From Phycisphaerae bacterium (GTDB taxonomy: Bacteria; Planctomycetota; Phycisphaerae; Phycisphaerales; Phycisphaeraceae), in contig JAUIGU010000001.1 of the NCBI GenBank assembly GCA_030432595.1, forward strand, positions 1 to 64,000: DNA of 64,000 bases, given 5' to 3'. The translations under genes and the position numbers were made by a program. Under the pieces are notes generated by a model. That model was given only the letters and a program-made list of their open reading frames with translations, searched no databases and was not told the DNA's origin. This document shows, piece after piece, positions 9,965-18,346 of the stretch. Each line of letters opens with the position of its first letter. Within the stretch, counting starts at the first letter, position 1.

Positions 9965-11780
9965 TGTCGTCCAGGTAGAACGTGACCGGCTGGCCCTCGG
10001 CGGCGAGGACCCAGTAGAAGCCGGTCTTGATGCGTTGCAGTTCTTTGCCGGTCAGGCCGAAGGTGTATTGCTTCCACTGGTCGGTGAGGGTGACTTCGAT
10101 TTCGTCGCCGGCCGAGTCGCGGTGGGTGGCGTCGGACTTAAGGAGGCCGTAGCCGAACTTGACGGTTTCGCCGCCGTTTTCGCCGCGGGCCCAGAAGGTG
10201 AGGGACTTGGCCGCGCGGAGGTCGTAGCCGCCGGGCTGGTCGCCCCAATCTTCGGCGGGGTGTTGCCAGACGACGCCGCCCCAGCCGTCGCCTTGGGTGT
10301 AGCGGACTTCGAGGCAGGTGTCGCCGGTGTGCGGGTTGGTGCGCGACTGCGGGTTCATATGGATCGCGTCGGCGGTGCCCATGTAGCCCGAGGGGTGGTA
10401 GGGGGCGTCGGGACCGGCGATGTCGTCGGCGTAAACGGTGAACGGCAGTGCGGGTTTGTTGTCGGCGGCCGGGACGTCTTGCTTGTCGGGCGTGGCCGTC
10501 ACCAGGAAGGGCAGGTTGGCGACGGCTGCACCGCCGTGGCCGTCGCGGACGGTGACGAACAGGCGGTAGATGCCTGCTTGCTGCGGCGCGTTCACCGTCG
10601 CAGAGTCGACGGCGCTTTCGACAACGGCGTCGGCGAACTCGTCGGGCGCTTCCTCGGCGTCGCCGCCGATCTTGAACTCCGCGCCCTCGGCGAGCACGGT
10701 CCACGCGACGGCGAGCGTGTCGTTTTCGGGGTCCGAGGTTTTTAATGACGCGGTGACTTGGCCGCCGGGTTGGACGCGGTCGGTGGCGAGTTCGAACGTC
10801 TCGATCGCGGGACACAGGTTGTCCATCGGCTCGCCCGTCCAGAGCTGCGACATCGTGTCGACGGCGGCGAGCTTGCTGCCGTCGGGCAGGATCATGCCGA
10901 ACCAGGTGTACGTGACTTCCTGCTTGTGTCCCCAGAGGAAGGCGAAGGTGCCGAGGCACTTGCCGGTATCCGCCATCACGGCTTCGTGGGACTCGCGGTA
11001 GAAACGGGTCTTCTCGGTGCTGGTGGGTTCGACGTGGGCGCCGAAGTCGTTGGGCGAGAACTCCCAGATGCCCAGCGGGCCGAACTCGGTGAGCATGTAC
11101 GGCTTGGTGCCGCCGGCTTGCGCGTAGCGTTGCGGGAGGTTCGGCGCGCCGCCGTAGGTGTTGACGCCGTGGATGTCGATGCCGGGGCAACGGTCGCGGA
11201 TGGCGGCGACGGCGTTGTTGTTCAGGTCGGCGGTGATGCACATGGTCGGGTGATCGGGGTCGAGTTGCTGGATCATCTCCCCGATGTCGTTGACGGCGTC
11301 CCACATGTTGTCGAGCGCCTGGCCGGCGAGCCCGGTCTCCATTTCGTTGCCGACGCTCCACATGAGCAGGGCCGGGTGATCCTTGAAGCGCTGGACGGCG
11401 TCGCGCGCTTGATCGAATTGTTGTTGGACTTGTTGTGGGTCGAGGTAGTCGAAGCCGTGGCGTTCGTGCCCGAGCCAGATGCCCAACACGACCTTGATCC
11501 CGTGGCGGTGGGCTTGATCGAGGTAGGCCTGGGTGTTGGGCCCGACGCCCCAGGTGCGGACGGTGTTGCCGCCGGCTTTGACAAGCAGTTCCATGGAGGC
11601 GCTGCCGCCGACACCGCGGACGACGTAGGGCTCGCCGTCCACGCGGAGTTCATGCCCGGCGGCGGTTTCAACGAGCTCGACCGCCGCGCGCGAAGCGGTG
11701 GCGACGCCCAGGCACGCGACCAGCAAGACAAGACACGCGGGCAGGCGGAGCAGACGCAGACGGGGGAGGGTCGGGGTCAT
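9936..11780 (-). CDS. Secreted clan GH-A (GH2/GH5-like) glycoside hydrolase with C-terminal CBM
   Basis: A 614-residue exported enzyme. A signal peptide ending ASRAA precedes a TIM-barrel domain of glycoside hydrolase clan GH-A: VRGVGGSAS and NTVRTWGV early, the acid/base motif GNEME, and the candidate nucleophile in LTEFGPLG. A middle Ig/PKD-like segment (DPENDTLAVAWTV) follows, then a C-terminal CBM11/CIA30-like jelly roll (LTFWARGENGGETVKFGYG...FYLDDITY). It lacks the EF-hand and PEP-CTERM tail. It is divergent from the GH16 laminarinase gene, so a role in beta-glucan breakdown is likely; the exact GH family (GH2 TIM barrel, GH158 or other) is not settled. Upstream ATGs at 11795 and 11831 are possible starts. 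Confidence 0.75.
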   Translation of the reverse strand: MTPTLPRLRLLRLPACLVLLVACLGVATASRAAVELVETAAGHELRVDGEPYVVRGVGGSASMELLVKAGGNTVRTWGVGPNTQAYLDQAHRHGIKVVLGIWLGHERHGFDYLDPQQVQQQFDQARDAVQRFKDHPALLMWSVGNEMETGLAGQALDNMWDAVNDIGEMIQQLDPDHPTMCITADLNNNAVAAIRDRCPGIDIHGVNTYGGAPNLPQRYAQAGGTKPYMLTEFGPLGIWEFSPNDFGAHVEPTSTEKTRFYRESHEAVMADTGKCLGTFAFLWGHKQEVTYTWFGMILPDGSKLAAVDTMSQLWTGEPMDNLCPAIETFELATDRVQPGGQVTASLKTSDPENDTLAVAWTVLAEGAEFKIGGDAEEAPDEFADAVVESAVDSATVNAPQQAGIYRLFVTVRDGHGGAAVANLPFLVTATPDKQDVPAADNKPALPFTVYADDIAGPDAPYHPSGYMGTADAIHMNPQSRTNPHTGDTCLEVRYTQGDGWGGVVWQHPAEDWGDQPGGYDLRAAKSLTFWARGENGGETVKFGYGLLKSDATHRDSAGDEIEVTLTDQWKQYTFGLTGKELQRIKTGFYWVLAAEGQPVTFYLDDITYTSDAAE

Positions 11781-11897
11781 GGTGTGCCTATTCATTAAGG
11801 AAGCGCATCCAGCGCCGGGTCGGGCACGCATTCATGGCGGAGGGACGGGAGAAGGCCGGGACGGACCGGCGGCGGGTACGGGAATGCCCGAAAGGTC

Positions 11898-11926
11898 TTG
11901 ACGGGCCGCCGGGGATGAGACATAAT
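11898..11926 (+). promoter_or_regulatory. Sigma70-type promoter of the GH16 gene
   Basis: TTGACG (11898-11903) and CATAAT (11921-11926) are separated by 17 bases, the best -35/-10 match in the window. It lies about 105 bases before the GH16 start codon in the divergent intergenic region. Confidence 0.6.
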
Positions 11927-11927
11927 G

Positions 11928-11940
11928 TGAAACTGTTTCA
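11928..11940. promoter_or_regulatory. 13-bp palindromic operator candidate
   Basis: TGAAACTGTTTCA is a perfect inverted repeat (6+1+6) directly after the -10 box, covering the expected transcription start. Palindromes with TGAAA/TTTCA arms are typical of LacI/GntR-type sugar-responsive repressors, and the position would block initiation. No regulator gene is present nearby. Confidence 0.5.
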
Positions 11941-12032
11941 GAAAGTGTATCTCCTTTGCGGCCTCGGCTCAAGCACGTCCGGCCGCAACGCCCCGCCCGC
12001 GATCCGGGCACCCACTGCCCACGGAGTTTTCT

Positions 12033-13694
12033 ATGCCCGGCCTGCTGCTTCCTAAAGGTTCGCGCGTGCGGTGTGGAGCTTGGTCGGCGCTGGCCCTTGC
12101 CGTTACCGCGTGGTCGGGGGTCGCGTTGGCGGGCGTGATCGACCTGCCCGGTTGGGAGTTGGTCTGGCAGGACGAGTTCGACCAGGCCTCACCCGACACG
12201 AGCGAGTGGGAGCTGTTCAACCTGCAGAACAGCTTCAACAACGAGCTTCAGTACTACCGCCCCGAACAGATCACCACGGACAACGGGAATCTGGTCATCA
12301 CGGCGACCGATCAGCCGCTGGCCGGCAAGCAGTACCGCTCCGGGCGGATGGAGAGCTGGCAGGAGTGGGGCTACGGGCGGTTTGAAGCACGCATTCAATT
12401 GCCGAGCGGCCAAGGCTTCTGGCCGGCGTTCTGGCTGCTGCCCGAGACGGACACGACGCCGTGGCCGTCGGGCGGCGAGATCGACATCCTCGAGAACCGC
12501 GGCAGCCAGCCCGGGCTGGTCAGCAGCGCGTACCACTGGGGGCCGGACTTCTTCGGGCGCGACTTCATCTTCGACGAATACACCAGCGCCGATGCCGGCG
12601 GCCCGGTGAACTTCCACGACAGCTTCCACGACTACGCGGTCGAGTGGGAGCCGGGTGTGCTGCGTTTCTTCGTGGACGGCAACAACTACCACACGATCAC
12701 CGAGCAGACCACGGGCGTCGTGCAGGGCAACAACGCCGAGATCTTCGACACGCCCAAGAAGATTGTGCTCAACCTCGCGGTCGGCGGGGACTTCGGCGGC
12801 GATCCCAACGTCAGCACGCCCTTCCCGTCGCAGATGCTCGTGGATTACGTGCGCGTCTGGCAGCGCCCGGACGACCCGCCGCCGCCCGGCGACAACCTGC
12901 TGGTCAACGCGGGCTTCGACAACGCCGGCGGGTCGCTGAATAGTTGGACGACCTTCGGCAACAGCATCCCCAACGTCCTGGCCAACAGCGAGAACGCGCT
13001 CAACAGTTCGCACGCGCTCAAGATCTTCGGGCAGTTCAACGGCGGCGAAAACTTCTCGGGCGCATCGCAGGGCGTCGCGGTCACCGGCGGCTCGACGGTC
13101 CGTGCCGAGGCCAGCGCGTTTACGCCCGATTGGGACACGCTCGCGGGCAAGGACAACGAGCTGTTCATGAAACTCGAGTTCTACAGCGTGTTCGGCGCCG
13201 CGCCCGGCTCGTCGGACTTCCTGGGCGAAGAGGTACTCTTGATGCTCGACGGGTCGTCGGCGGAGAACACCTGGCTGGACGGCGCGATCGAAGCGGTCGT
13301 GCCCGAAGGCGCGGTCGAGGCGCGAGTCGTCTTCTCGTTCCGGCAGCCGGACAACGACAACGGCGCCGCGTGGATCGACTCGGCCGGGCTGTTTCTGCTT
13401 TCGCTTCTGCGAGGCGACTACAACGGCAACGGCCAGGTCGAACAGGGCGACCTCGATTTTGTTCTGCAGAACTGGGGCGAAGACGTCGATGCCAACGGCG
13501 TGCCCAACGGGTGGATCGATGATCTGCCGACGGGCCTCATCGATCAGGACGAACTCGACGGCGTGCTGCTGAACTGGGGCGACACGTCGGCACCCGACTT
13601 TGGCGGTTTCACGAGCGTGCCGGAGCCGGGAATGGTGGGCTTGTTGGCGGTATTCGGGCTGCGGTATCGGTCTCGTGTTTGCACGCCGGCGTAA
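12033..13694 (+). CDS. GH16 laminarinase-type endo-beta-glucanase with PEP-CTERM tail
   Basis: A 553-residue exported enzyme. After the signal peptide (residues 1-35) the GH16 domain runs to about residue 285: WQDEFD, YYRPEQ, then the catalytic signature GGEIDILE (residues 147-154) with nucleophile and acid/base Glu, and DYVRVWQ at the end. Sequences of this type act mainly on beta-1,3-glucans such as laminarin. Residues 290-455 form a galactose-binding-like CBM domain (NLLVNAGFDNAGG). Then comes the EF-hand cassette (DYNGNGQVEQGD, residue 461; LIDQDELDGVLLNWG) and VPEPG...RSR. ACGGAG precedes the ATG by 6 bases. Together with the divergent GH-A enzyme it forms a small glucan-degradation locus. 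Confidence 0.9.
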   Translation: MPGLLLPKGSRVRCGAWSALALAVTAWSGVALAGVIDLPGWELVWQDEFDQASPDTSEWELFNLQNSFNNELQYYRPEQITTDNGNLVITATDQPLAGKQYRSGRMESWQEWGYGRFEARIQLPSGQGFWPAFWLLPETDTTPWPSGGEIDILENRGSQPGLVSSAYHWGPDFFGRDFIFDEYTSADAGGPVNFHDSFHDYAVEWEPGVLRFFVDGNNYHTITEQTTGVVQGNNAEIFDTPKKIVLNLAVGGDFGGDPNVSTPFPSQMLVDYVRVWQRPDDPPPPGDNLLVNAGFDNAGGSLNSWTTFGNSIPNVLANSENALNSSHALKIFGQFNGGENFSGASQGVAVTGGSTVRAEASAFTPDWDTLAGKDNELFMKLEFYSVFGAAPGSSDFLGEEVLLMLDGSSAENTWLDGAIEAVVPEGAVEARVVFSFRQPDNDNGAAWIDSAGLFLLSLLRGDYNGNGQVEQGDLDFVLQNWGEDVDANGVPNGWIDDLPTGLIDQDELDGVLLNWGDTSAPDFGGFTSVPEPGMVGLLAVFGLRYRSRVCTPA

Positions 13695-13886
13695 CCCGTT
13701 TGACGTGTCGGCGTGGTTGGCGGCGGAACCGTTCGGTCACTTTTTTCGGCCCGTTTGTAGGCGAACCGGGGCGGTCGTGATACCCTCGGGTGCGTCCGGC
13801 GGTGTGGGTGTGGCCGTAAGACTCGGCCCGGGGTGTTCTGAATATCGTTGTCTTTGTCGGGTTCGTCGTGTTCAAGGAGAGAGACG

Positions 13887-15023
13887 TTGAAGTGCATCCG
13901 CGTCGGGTTGTTGTTGGCGACCGCTTGCCTGGGGTCTTTCGCTTCGGGCGCCTCGGGTCAGGCGTTCCCGGCCAACGCCGAGGCGCAGACCCAAGCGACG
14001 GCGTTTCGGTTGACGGATACTGAATTTTTCAGCGATCAATCGGGCGGGGTGGGTTTGACCGCGTTTTTGGCGGAAGACGTGTTGGCCGGCAGTTCGACGA
14101 CTTCGGCGAACCTACTCACGGGCCGGCTGAACGCCCGGGCCGAAGTCGCCGGGGGCGTGACCGATGGGTACGTCGCGACCGGGGGGCTGGGCTCGATCTT
14201 TGAGTTTCTGACCTTCGACACCGGCGGCGGTCCCGCCGAGGTGTCGTACGAGTTTCAGATCGATGGCGAGATGGTTTCGGCGGGGCCGATGAGCTCTGCC
14301 ACGGCGTTTGGTTTGGTGACGATCTTCGACGTCACGGGGCGAACCAGTTTTGTAGAAACACTCGACGGTGTCCTGGTGCCCGTGGGCGGGGCGCCGATCG
14401 TGGAAGATTTCGTGGTTGAACTCTCGACGTTTGGAAGCTCGGTGGCGAACGAACCGGAGTACACGGTGCGCGATGACGAGATTCTCAGGTATGTGGAGGA
14501 TGAGAGCGGCCAGCCCGTGGGGTTTGACGAGACGGCGGAGGGATCGTTTCTGGTGCAACCCGACCGTCTCTACATGATTTACCTCGTGTTGTCGGTCGGG
14601 GCAGAAAGCGGCGGCGGGCTGAGCGACGCCACCGAAGCCGACTTCAGCAACACCGGCCGGTTCGCCTTCACCGACCTCGGCGGCGCCACGCTTGAATCAT
14701 CTTCGGGGTTGTTCCTGAGCCAAGTCGGCTCGCTGGTTCCCGGCGACTACAACGCCAGCGGTCAGGTGGAGCAGGGGGACCTGGACCTCGTGCTCTCGAA
14801 CTGGGGGTTCGACACCGACGCCAATGGCATCCCGACCGGCTGGACCAACGACCCGCCCGGCGGGTTGATTGACCAGGCCGAACTCGATGGTGTGCTGCTG
14901 AACTGGGGTGGCACGGCTGCGCCGAACTTCACCGGGTTGGCGAGTGTGCCGGAGCCGGCGGCGCTGGGGTTGTTGTGGGTGCTCGGGTGGCGGCCTCGGG
15001 TTGAAGGTCGCGGGTCGGCGTGA
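13887..15023 (+). CDS. PEP-CTERM surface protein, unknown N-terminal domain
   Basis: A 378-residue secreted protein. The start is TTG 13887, chosen because AAGGAGAG lies 5 bases upstream and a signal peptide (LLLATACLGSFASGASG) follows immediately; the frame upstream lacks these. Residues 30-280 show no family I recognise; they are acidic, beta-rich and cysteine-free. The EF-hand cassette begins near residue 286 (DYNASGQVEQGD; LIDQAELDGVLLNWG), with LSNWG replacing the usual QNWG, and the tail is VPEPA...RPRV. Only the C-terminal sorting and cassette functions can be inferred. Confidence 0.8.
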   Translation: MKCIRVGLLLATACLGSFASGASGQAFPANAEAQTQATAFRLTDTEFFSDQSGGVGLTAFLAEDVLAGSSTTSANLLTGRLNARAEVAGGVTDGYVATGGLGSIFEFLTFDTGGGPAEVSYEFQIDGEMVSAGPMSSATAFGLVTIFDVTGRTSFVETLDGVLVPVGGAPIVEDFVVELSTFGSSVANEPEYTVRDDEILRYVEDESGQPVGFDETAEGSFLVQPDRLYMIYLVLSVGAESGGGLSDATEADFSNTGRFAFTDLGGATLESSSGLFLSQVGSLVPGDYNASGQVEQGDLDLVLSNWGFDTDANGIPTGWTNDPPGGLIDQAELDGVLLNWGGTAAPNFTGLASVPEPAALGLLWVLGWRPRVEGRGSA

Positions 15024-15244
15024 GGCGGTTGGCGGCACCGGATCGAGAGATCGTCCCGAGCGGCCCACGCGTTGGGCCGGAGTCGCGTGAACCTGGGTAG
15101 GCTTCGGTCGTGCCGGGCTCGGTTTGATATTGGCGCGTTGGGCCGTCGGGGCGGCGTTGATCTCGGCCTTCTCACCGGGGCCATCTGTGGTTATCCTCGT
15201 GCTGGCATTTCTGGATGTCCCTCAACGGAGAGAGAGCGTCGAAC

Positions 15245-18202
15245 ATGAGTGGGAAGCGGTTGTCGGCCGGGATTGTGTCTTGTGCGTTGTCGTCGGTGTG
15301 CCTGTCGAGCGGCCCCGCGTCGGGCCAGACGTTCAACTGGATCGGCGGCCCCAGCGGCGACTGGACCCAGGTCGGCGGCTGGGACAACGGCCTGCCCGAC
15401 GGCCCGACCGACGACGTGTTCATCGACGCCACCGCGCTGGGCGTCGCGGTCGACCTCGACTCCGACCGCACGGTTCGTGACGTCAACATCGGCGACACCG
15501 ATATCCTGGACATCGAGGCCGCACGCACGCTCACCGTCCACGGCTCGATCGTCAACGACGGCCAGATCAACCTCCAGGGCGTCGTGGGGCTCAACGCCCA
15601 GATCACCGTCCAGTCCACCGACACCGTGCTCGGCGGCGACGGGCTGACCACCACCCTCGACTCGGGCAACAACCGCGTCGAGGCCGGCTTCAACGGCGCC
15701 AAGCTCACCATCGGCGCGGACCACACCTTCAGCGGCTCGGGCTTCCTGGGCGGCGGCACGAACCTGGGGATCGTGAACAACGGCCTGATCCTCGCCGACA
15801 ACCCCAACAACGGGTTGACCATCAACCCAGGTGGCCTGGGCAACGCCGAGGGCGCGGCGGACTTCATCAACAACGGCACGATCCGCAACACCAGCGAACA
15901 GGACCTGCTGTTGACCGGCGGCCTGTACCGCAACAACGGCACGATCGAGAACCTCGATCTGACGGGGTCCTCCAACATCGTGCTGACCGACATCATCTTG
16001 GACAACACCCTTGGCGCGATCGACACGGGCTTCGGCGGCGGCAATGTGATCCTCGACGACAACACCGAGCTGCGTGGCGGGACGCTGGACGGGTTTTTCT
16101 CGACGCTCGGCACCACCGGCTTCCCCTCGCCCAACGCGGTCAGCACCAACGTCGTGATTGCGGACGTCACGCTGACCGGTGGGGTGAGCTCTGCCCTCAA
16201 CATCAACTCGCAGTCCGAGGTGACCCTTGAAGGCGGCTTCAACCTGCCGGCCGCCAGTCACCGCATCATTGTGAACGCGCCGCCTAACGCCCCCCAGACC
16301 CGTGTCGCCATCGACAACGTCACCCTCTCCGGGCTCGGCTCAATGGACTTGTTCGACGAAGGGGCGTTGCTGGTCAACCCCGTGCCGGGCACGCCCACGA
16401 GCCTCACGATCGAAGACGACTTCCTCATCGACGGCATCCGGGGCGGCATCGGCGACAACGACAACCTCGGCGTCATCAACCGCGGCACCATCCAGGCACG
16501 CAACCCGTTCCCCAGCGGCCCCACCGCGTTCACGATCGACCTGGGCACCGGGGCGAACGTCGACGGGCAGACCGACCTGCTCAACGAGGGGACCCTACAG
16601 GTCGTGGGCGATGCCCGGATGGTGATCGCCAACACGCAGATCGACAACACGTTGGGCGTCATCGATGGCGGTAACGGCACCGTGATCCTCGACGACAACA
16701 GCGAGCTGCGCGGCGGGACGCTGGACGGGTTTTTCTCGACGCTCGGCACCACCGGCTTCCCCTCGCCCAACGCGGTCAGCACCAACGTCGTGATTGCGGA
16801 CGTCACGCTGACCGGTGGGCTGAGCTCTGCCCTCAACATCAACTCGCAGTCCGAGGTGACCCTCGAAGGAGGCTTCAACCTTCCGTCCGCCAGTCACCGC
16901 ATCATTGTGAACGCGCCGCCCGACTCCAGCGAGACCCGCGTCGCCATCGACAACGTCACCCTCTCCGGGCTCGGCTCAATGGACCTGTTCGACGAGGGGG
17001 CGTTGCTGGTCAACGTCAATCCCGCCGTCGCCACCAGCCTTACGATCGAAGAAGGGTTTCTGGTCGACGGCATCCGGGGCGGCATCGGCGACAACGACAA
17101 CCTCGGCGTCATCAACCGCGGCACCATCCAGGCACGCAACCCGTTCCCCGAAACCTCATTAACCTTCACCTTCAACCCCGGCCTCGGCGGCAACATTGAT
17201 GGAACCACCGACGTGGTCAACGAAGGCACACTGCGCTCGATCGACGTGTCGGAGATGGTCCTGCTCAACGCGACCGTCCGCAACGACGGCGTGATCGAGG
17301 CCCGCGACGGCGGCACCGTGACCTTCGGCAGCAACACCGCCCTGACCAACCGCAGCGGCGGGCTGCTCTTCGGCGGCACCTATATCGGGCACGGCGGCGC
17401 GGTGGATCTGGGCGGGGCCGCGTTCACCACGCTCGGCTCGACCACCGAAGTGGTGATCGGCGCAGACGGCGACGTGACCGCCGGCGGCCTGAGCCTCGGC
17501 GCGAGCCTCACCAGCAGTGCCGGCACGCTGCGCATCCTCGACGGCGCCGACGCCGAGCCCGGCAACGACTTCACCAACGCGGGACTGCTCGAACTCGGCG
17601 TCGGCAGCGACTACGGCATCGTGGCCGGCAGCGTCGACTTCACCCAGACCGCCGCGGGCACGCTGCTGCTCCAGCTCGGCGGCACCGGCAACGAAGTCCA
17701 CGGCCAGATCGCCATGTCCGGCGACGTGTCCCTCGCCGGCACGCTCGAGCTGCTGCTCGCCGACGGCTACGTCCCCACCCTCGGCGACACCCTTGCCGTC
17801 ATCACCGGCGACACCGTGACCGGCACGTTCGACGCACTCGTCCAACCCATCGACATGCCGGCCGGCCTCGCGTTCGACGTCAACGTCTTCCCCGCGCTGG
17901 TCGAGTTGCAGGTCATCGCCGCGGGCATCGCCGGCGACTACAACAACTCCGGCCAGGTAGAACAGGCCGACCTGGACTTCGTGCTTCAGAACTGGGGCGT
18001 GGATACGTCAGGGAACAACATCCCCAGTGGTTGGACCAACGATTTGCCGGACGGTCTGATCGACCAGGCGGAACTCGACGGCGTGCTGCTGAACTGGGGC
18101 GACACCGGCACCCCGCCGGACCTGCGCGGCTTCGCCGTGCCCGAGCCAACGCTTGCGTTGCCGCTGCTGCTGGCCGGGCTGCTCAAGCGCCGCCGGGCGT
18201 GA
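15245..18202 (+). CDS. PEP-CTERM beta-repeat surface protein with internal 636-bp duplication
   Basis: A 985-residue secreted protein. The signal peptide ends ASGQ and is followed by FNWIGGPSGDWTQVGGWDNG, a common start of autotransporter-like passenger proteins. The body is Asn/Asp/Gly-rich beta-solenoid-like repeat. Residues about 268-423 and 480-635 are near-identical (ELRGGTLDGFFSTLGTTG... to ...TIQARNPFP), the product of an in-frame tandem duplication of period 636 bases (212 residues). The cassette begins near residue 897 (DYNNSGQVEQAD; LIDQAELDGVLLNWG), then VPEPT...RRR. ATG 15245 follows GGAGAGAGAG; ATG 15215 is less likely. Probably a surface structural protein or adhesin. Confidence 0.85.
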   Translation: MSGKRLSAGIVSCALSSVCLSSGPASGQTFNWIGGPSGDWTQVGGWDNGLPDGPTDDVFIDATALGVAVDLDSDRTVRDVNIGDTDILDIEAARTLTVHGSIVNDGQINLQGVVGLNAQITVQSTDTVLGGDGLTTTLDSGNNRVEAGFNGAKLTIGADHTFSGSGFLGGGTNLGIVNNGLILADNPNNGLTINPGGLGNAEGAADFINNGTIRNTSEQDLLLTGGLYRNNGTIENLDLTGSSNIVLTDIILDNTLGAIDTGFGGGNVILDDNTELRGGTLDGFFSTLGTTGFPSPNAVSTNVVIADVTLTGGVSSALNINSQSEVTLEGGFNLPAASHRIIVNAPPNAPQTRVAIDNVTLSGLGSMDLFDEGALLVNPVPGTPTSLTIEDDFLIDGIRGGIGDNDNLGVINRGTIQARNPFPSGPTAFTIDLGTGANVDGQTDLLNEGTLQVVGDARMVIANTQIDNTLGVIDGGNGTVILDDNSELRGGTLDGFFSTLGTTGFPSPNAVSTNVVIADVTLTGGLSSALNINSQSEVTLEGGFNLPSASHRIIVNAPPDSSETRVAIDNVTLSGLGSMDLFDEGALLVNVNPAVATSLTIEEGFLVDGIRGGIGDNDNLGVINRGTIQARNPFPETSLTFTFNPGLGGNIDGTTDVVNEGTLRSIDVSEMVLLNATVRNDGVIEARDGGTVTFGSNTALTNRSGGLLFGGTYIGHGGAVDLGGAAFTTLGSTTEVVIGADGDVTAGGLSLGASLTSSAGTLRILDGADAEPGNDFTNAGLLELGVGSDYGIVAGSVDFTQTAAGTLLLQLGGTGNEVHGQIAMSGDVSLAGTLELLLADGYVPTLGDTLAVITGDTVTGTFDALVQPIDMPAGLAFDVNVFPALVELQVIAAGIAGDYNNSGQVEQADLDFVLQNWGVDTSGNNIPSGWTNDLPDGLIDQAELDGVLLNWGDTGTPPDLRGFAVPEPTLALPLLLAGLLKRRRA
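16046..16513 (+). repeat. Tandem duplication, unit 1 conserved part
   Basis: This 468-base stretch matches 16682-17149 with only scattered differences and no gaps (constant offset 636 bases). The remaining 168 bases of the period have diverged, including ones encoding TIDNTLGVI-like linkers. Confidence 0.9.
16682..17149 (+). repeat. Tandem duplication, unit 2 conserved part
   Basis: Second copy of the 636-base-period duplication inside the gene at 15245-18202. A unit change would be in frame, since the period is 212 codons. Confidence 0.9.
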
Positions 18203-18294
18203 ACGCGCGGCCCGTGATGGCGCGCATTGGCGTTCCGGAAGCCCGCGGATCGAGGTTCCGCGGGGCGGATCGCCTGAATCCGCGTGAAAACCCT

Positions 18295-18322
18295 TTGCCG
18301 GCGGGGTGGGTGGGCGTAAACT
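18295..18322 (+). promoter_or_regulatory. Candidate promoter
   Basis: TTGCCG (18295-18300) and TAAACT (18317-18322) have a 16-base spacer, 24 bases upstream of the ATG at 18347, matching the arrangement before the gene at 326. Confidence 0.45.
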
Positions 18323-18346
18323 TGGCTCGACGCGGAGGATACGACG

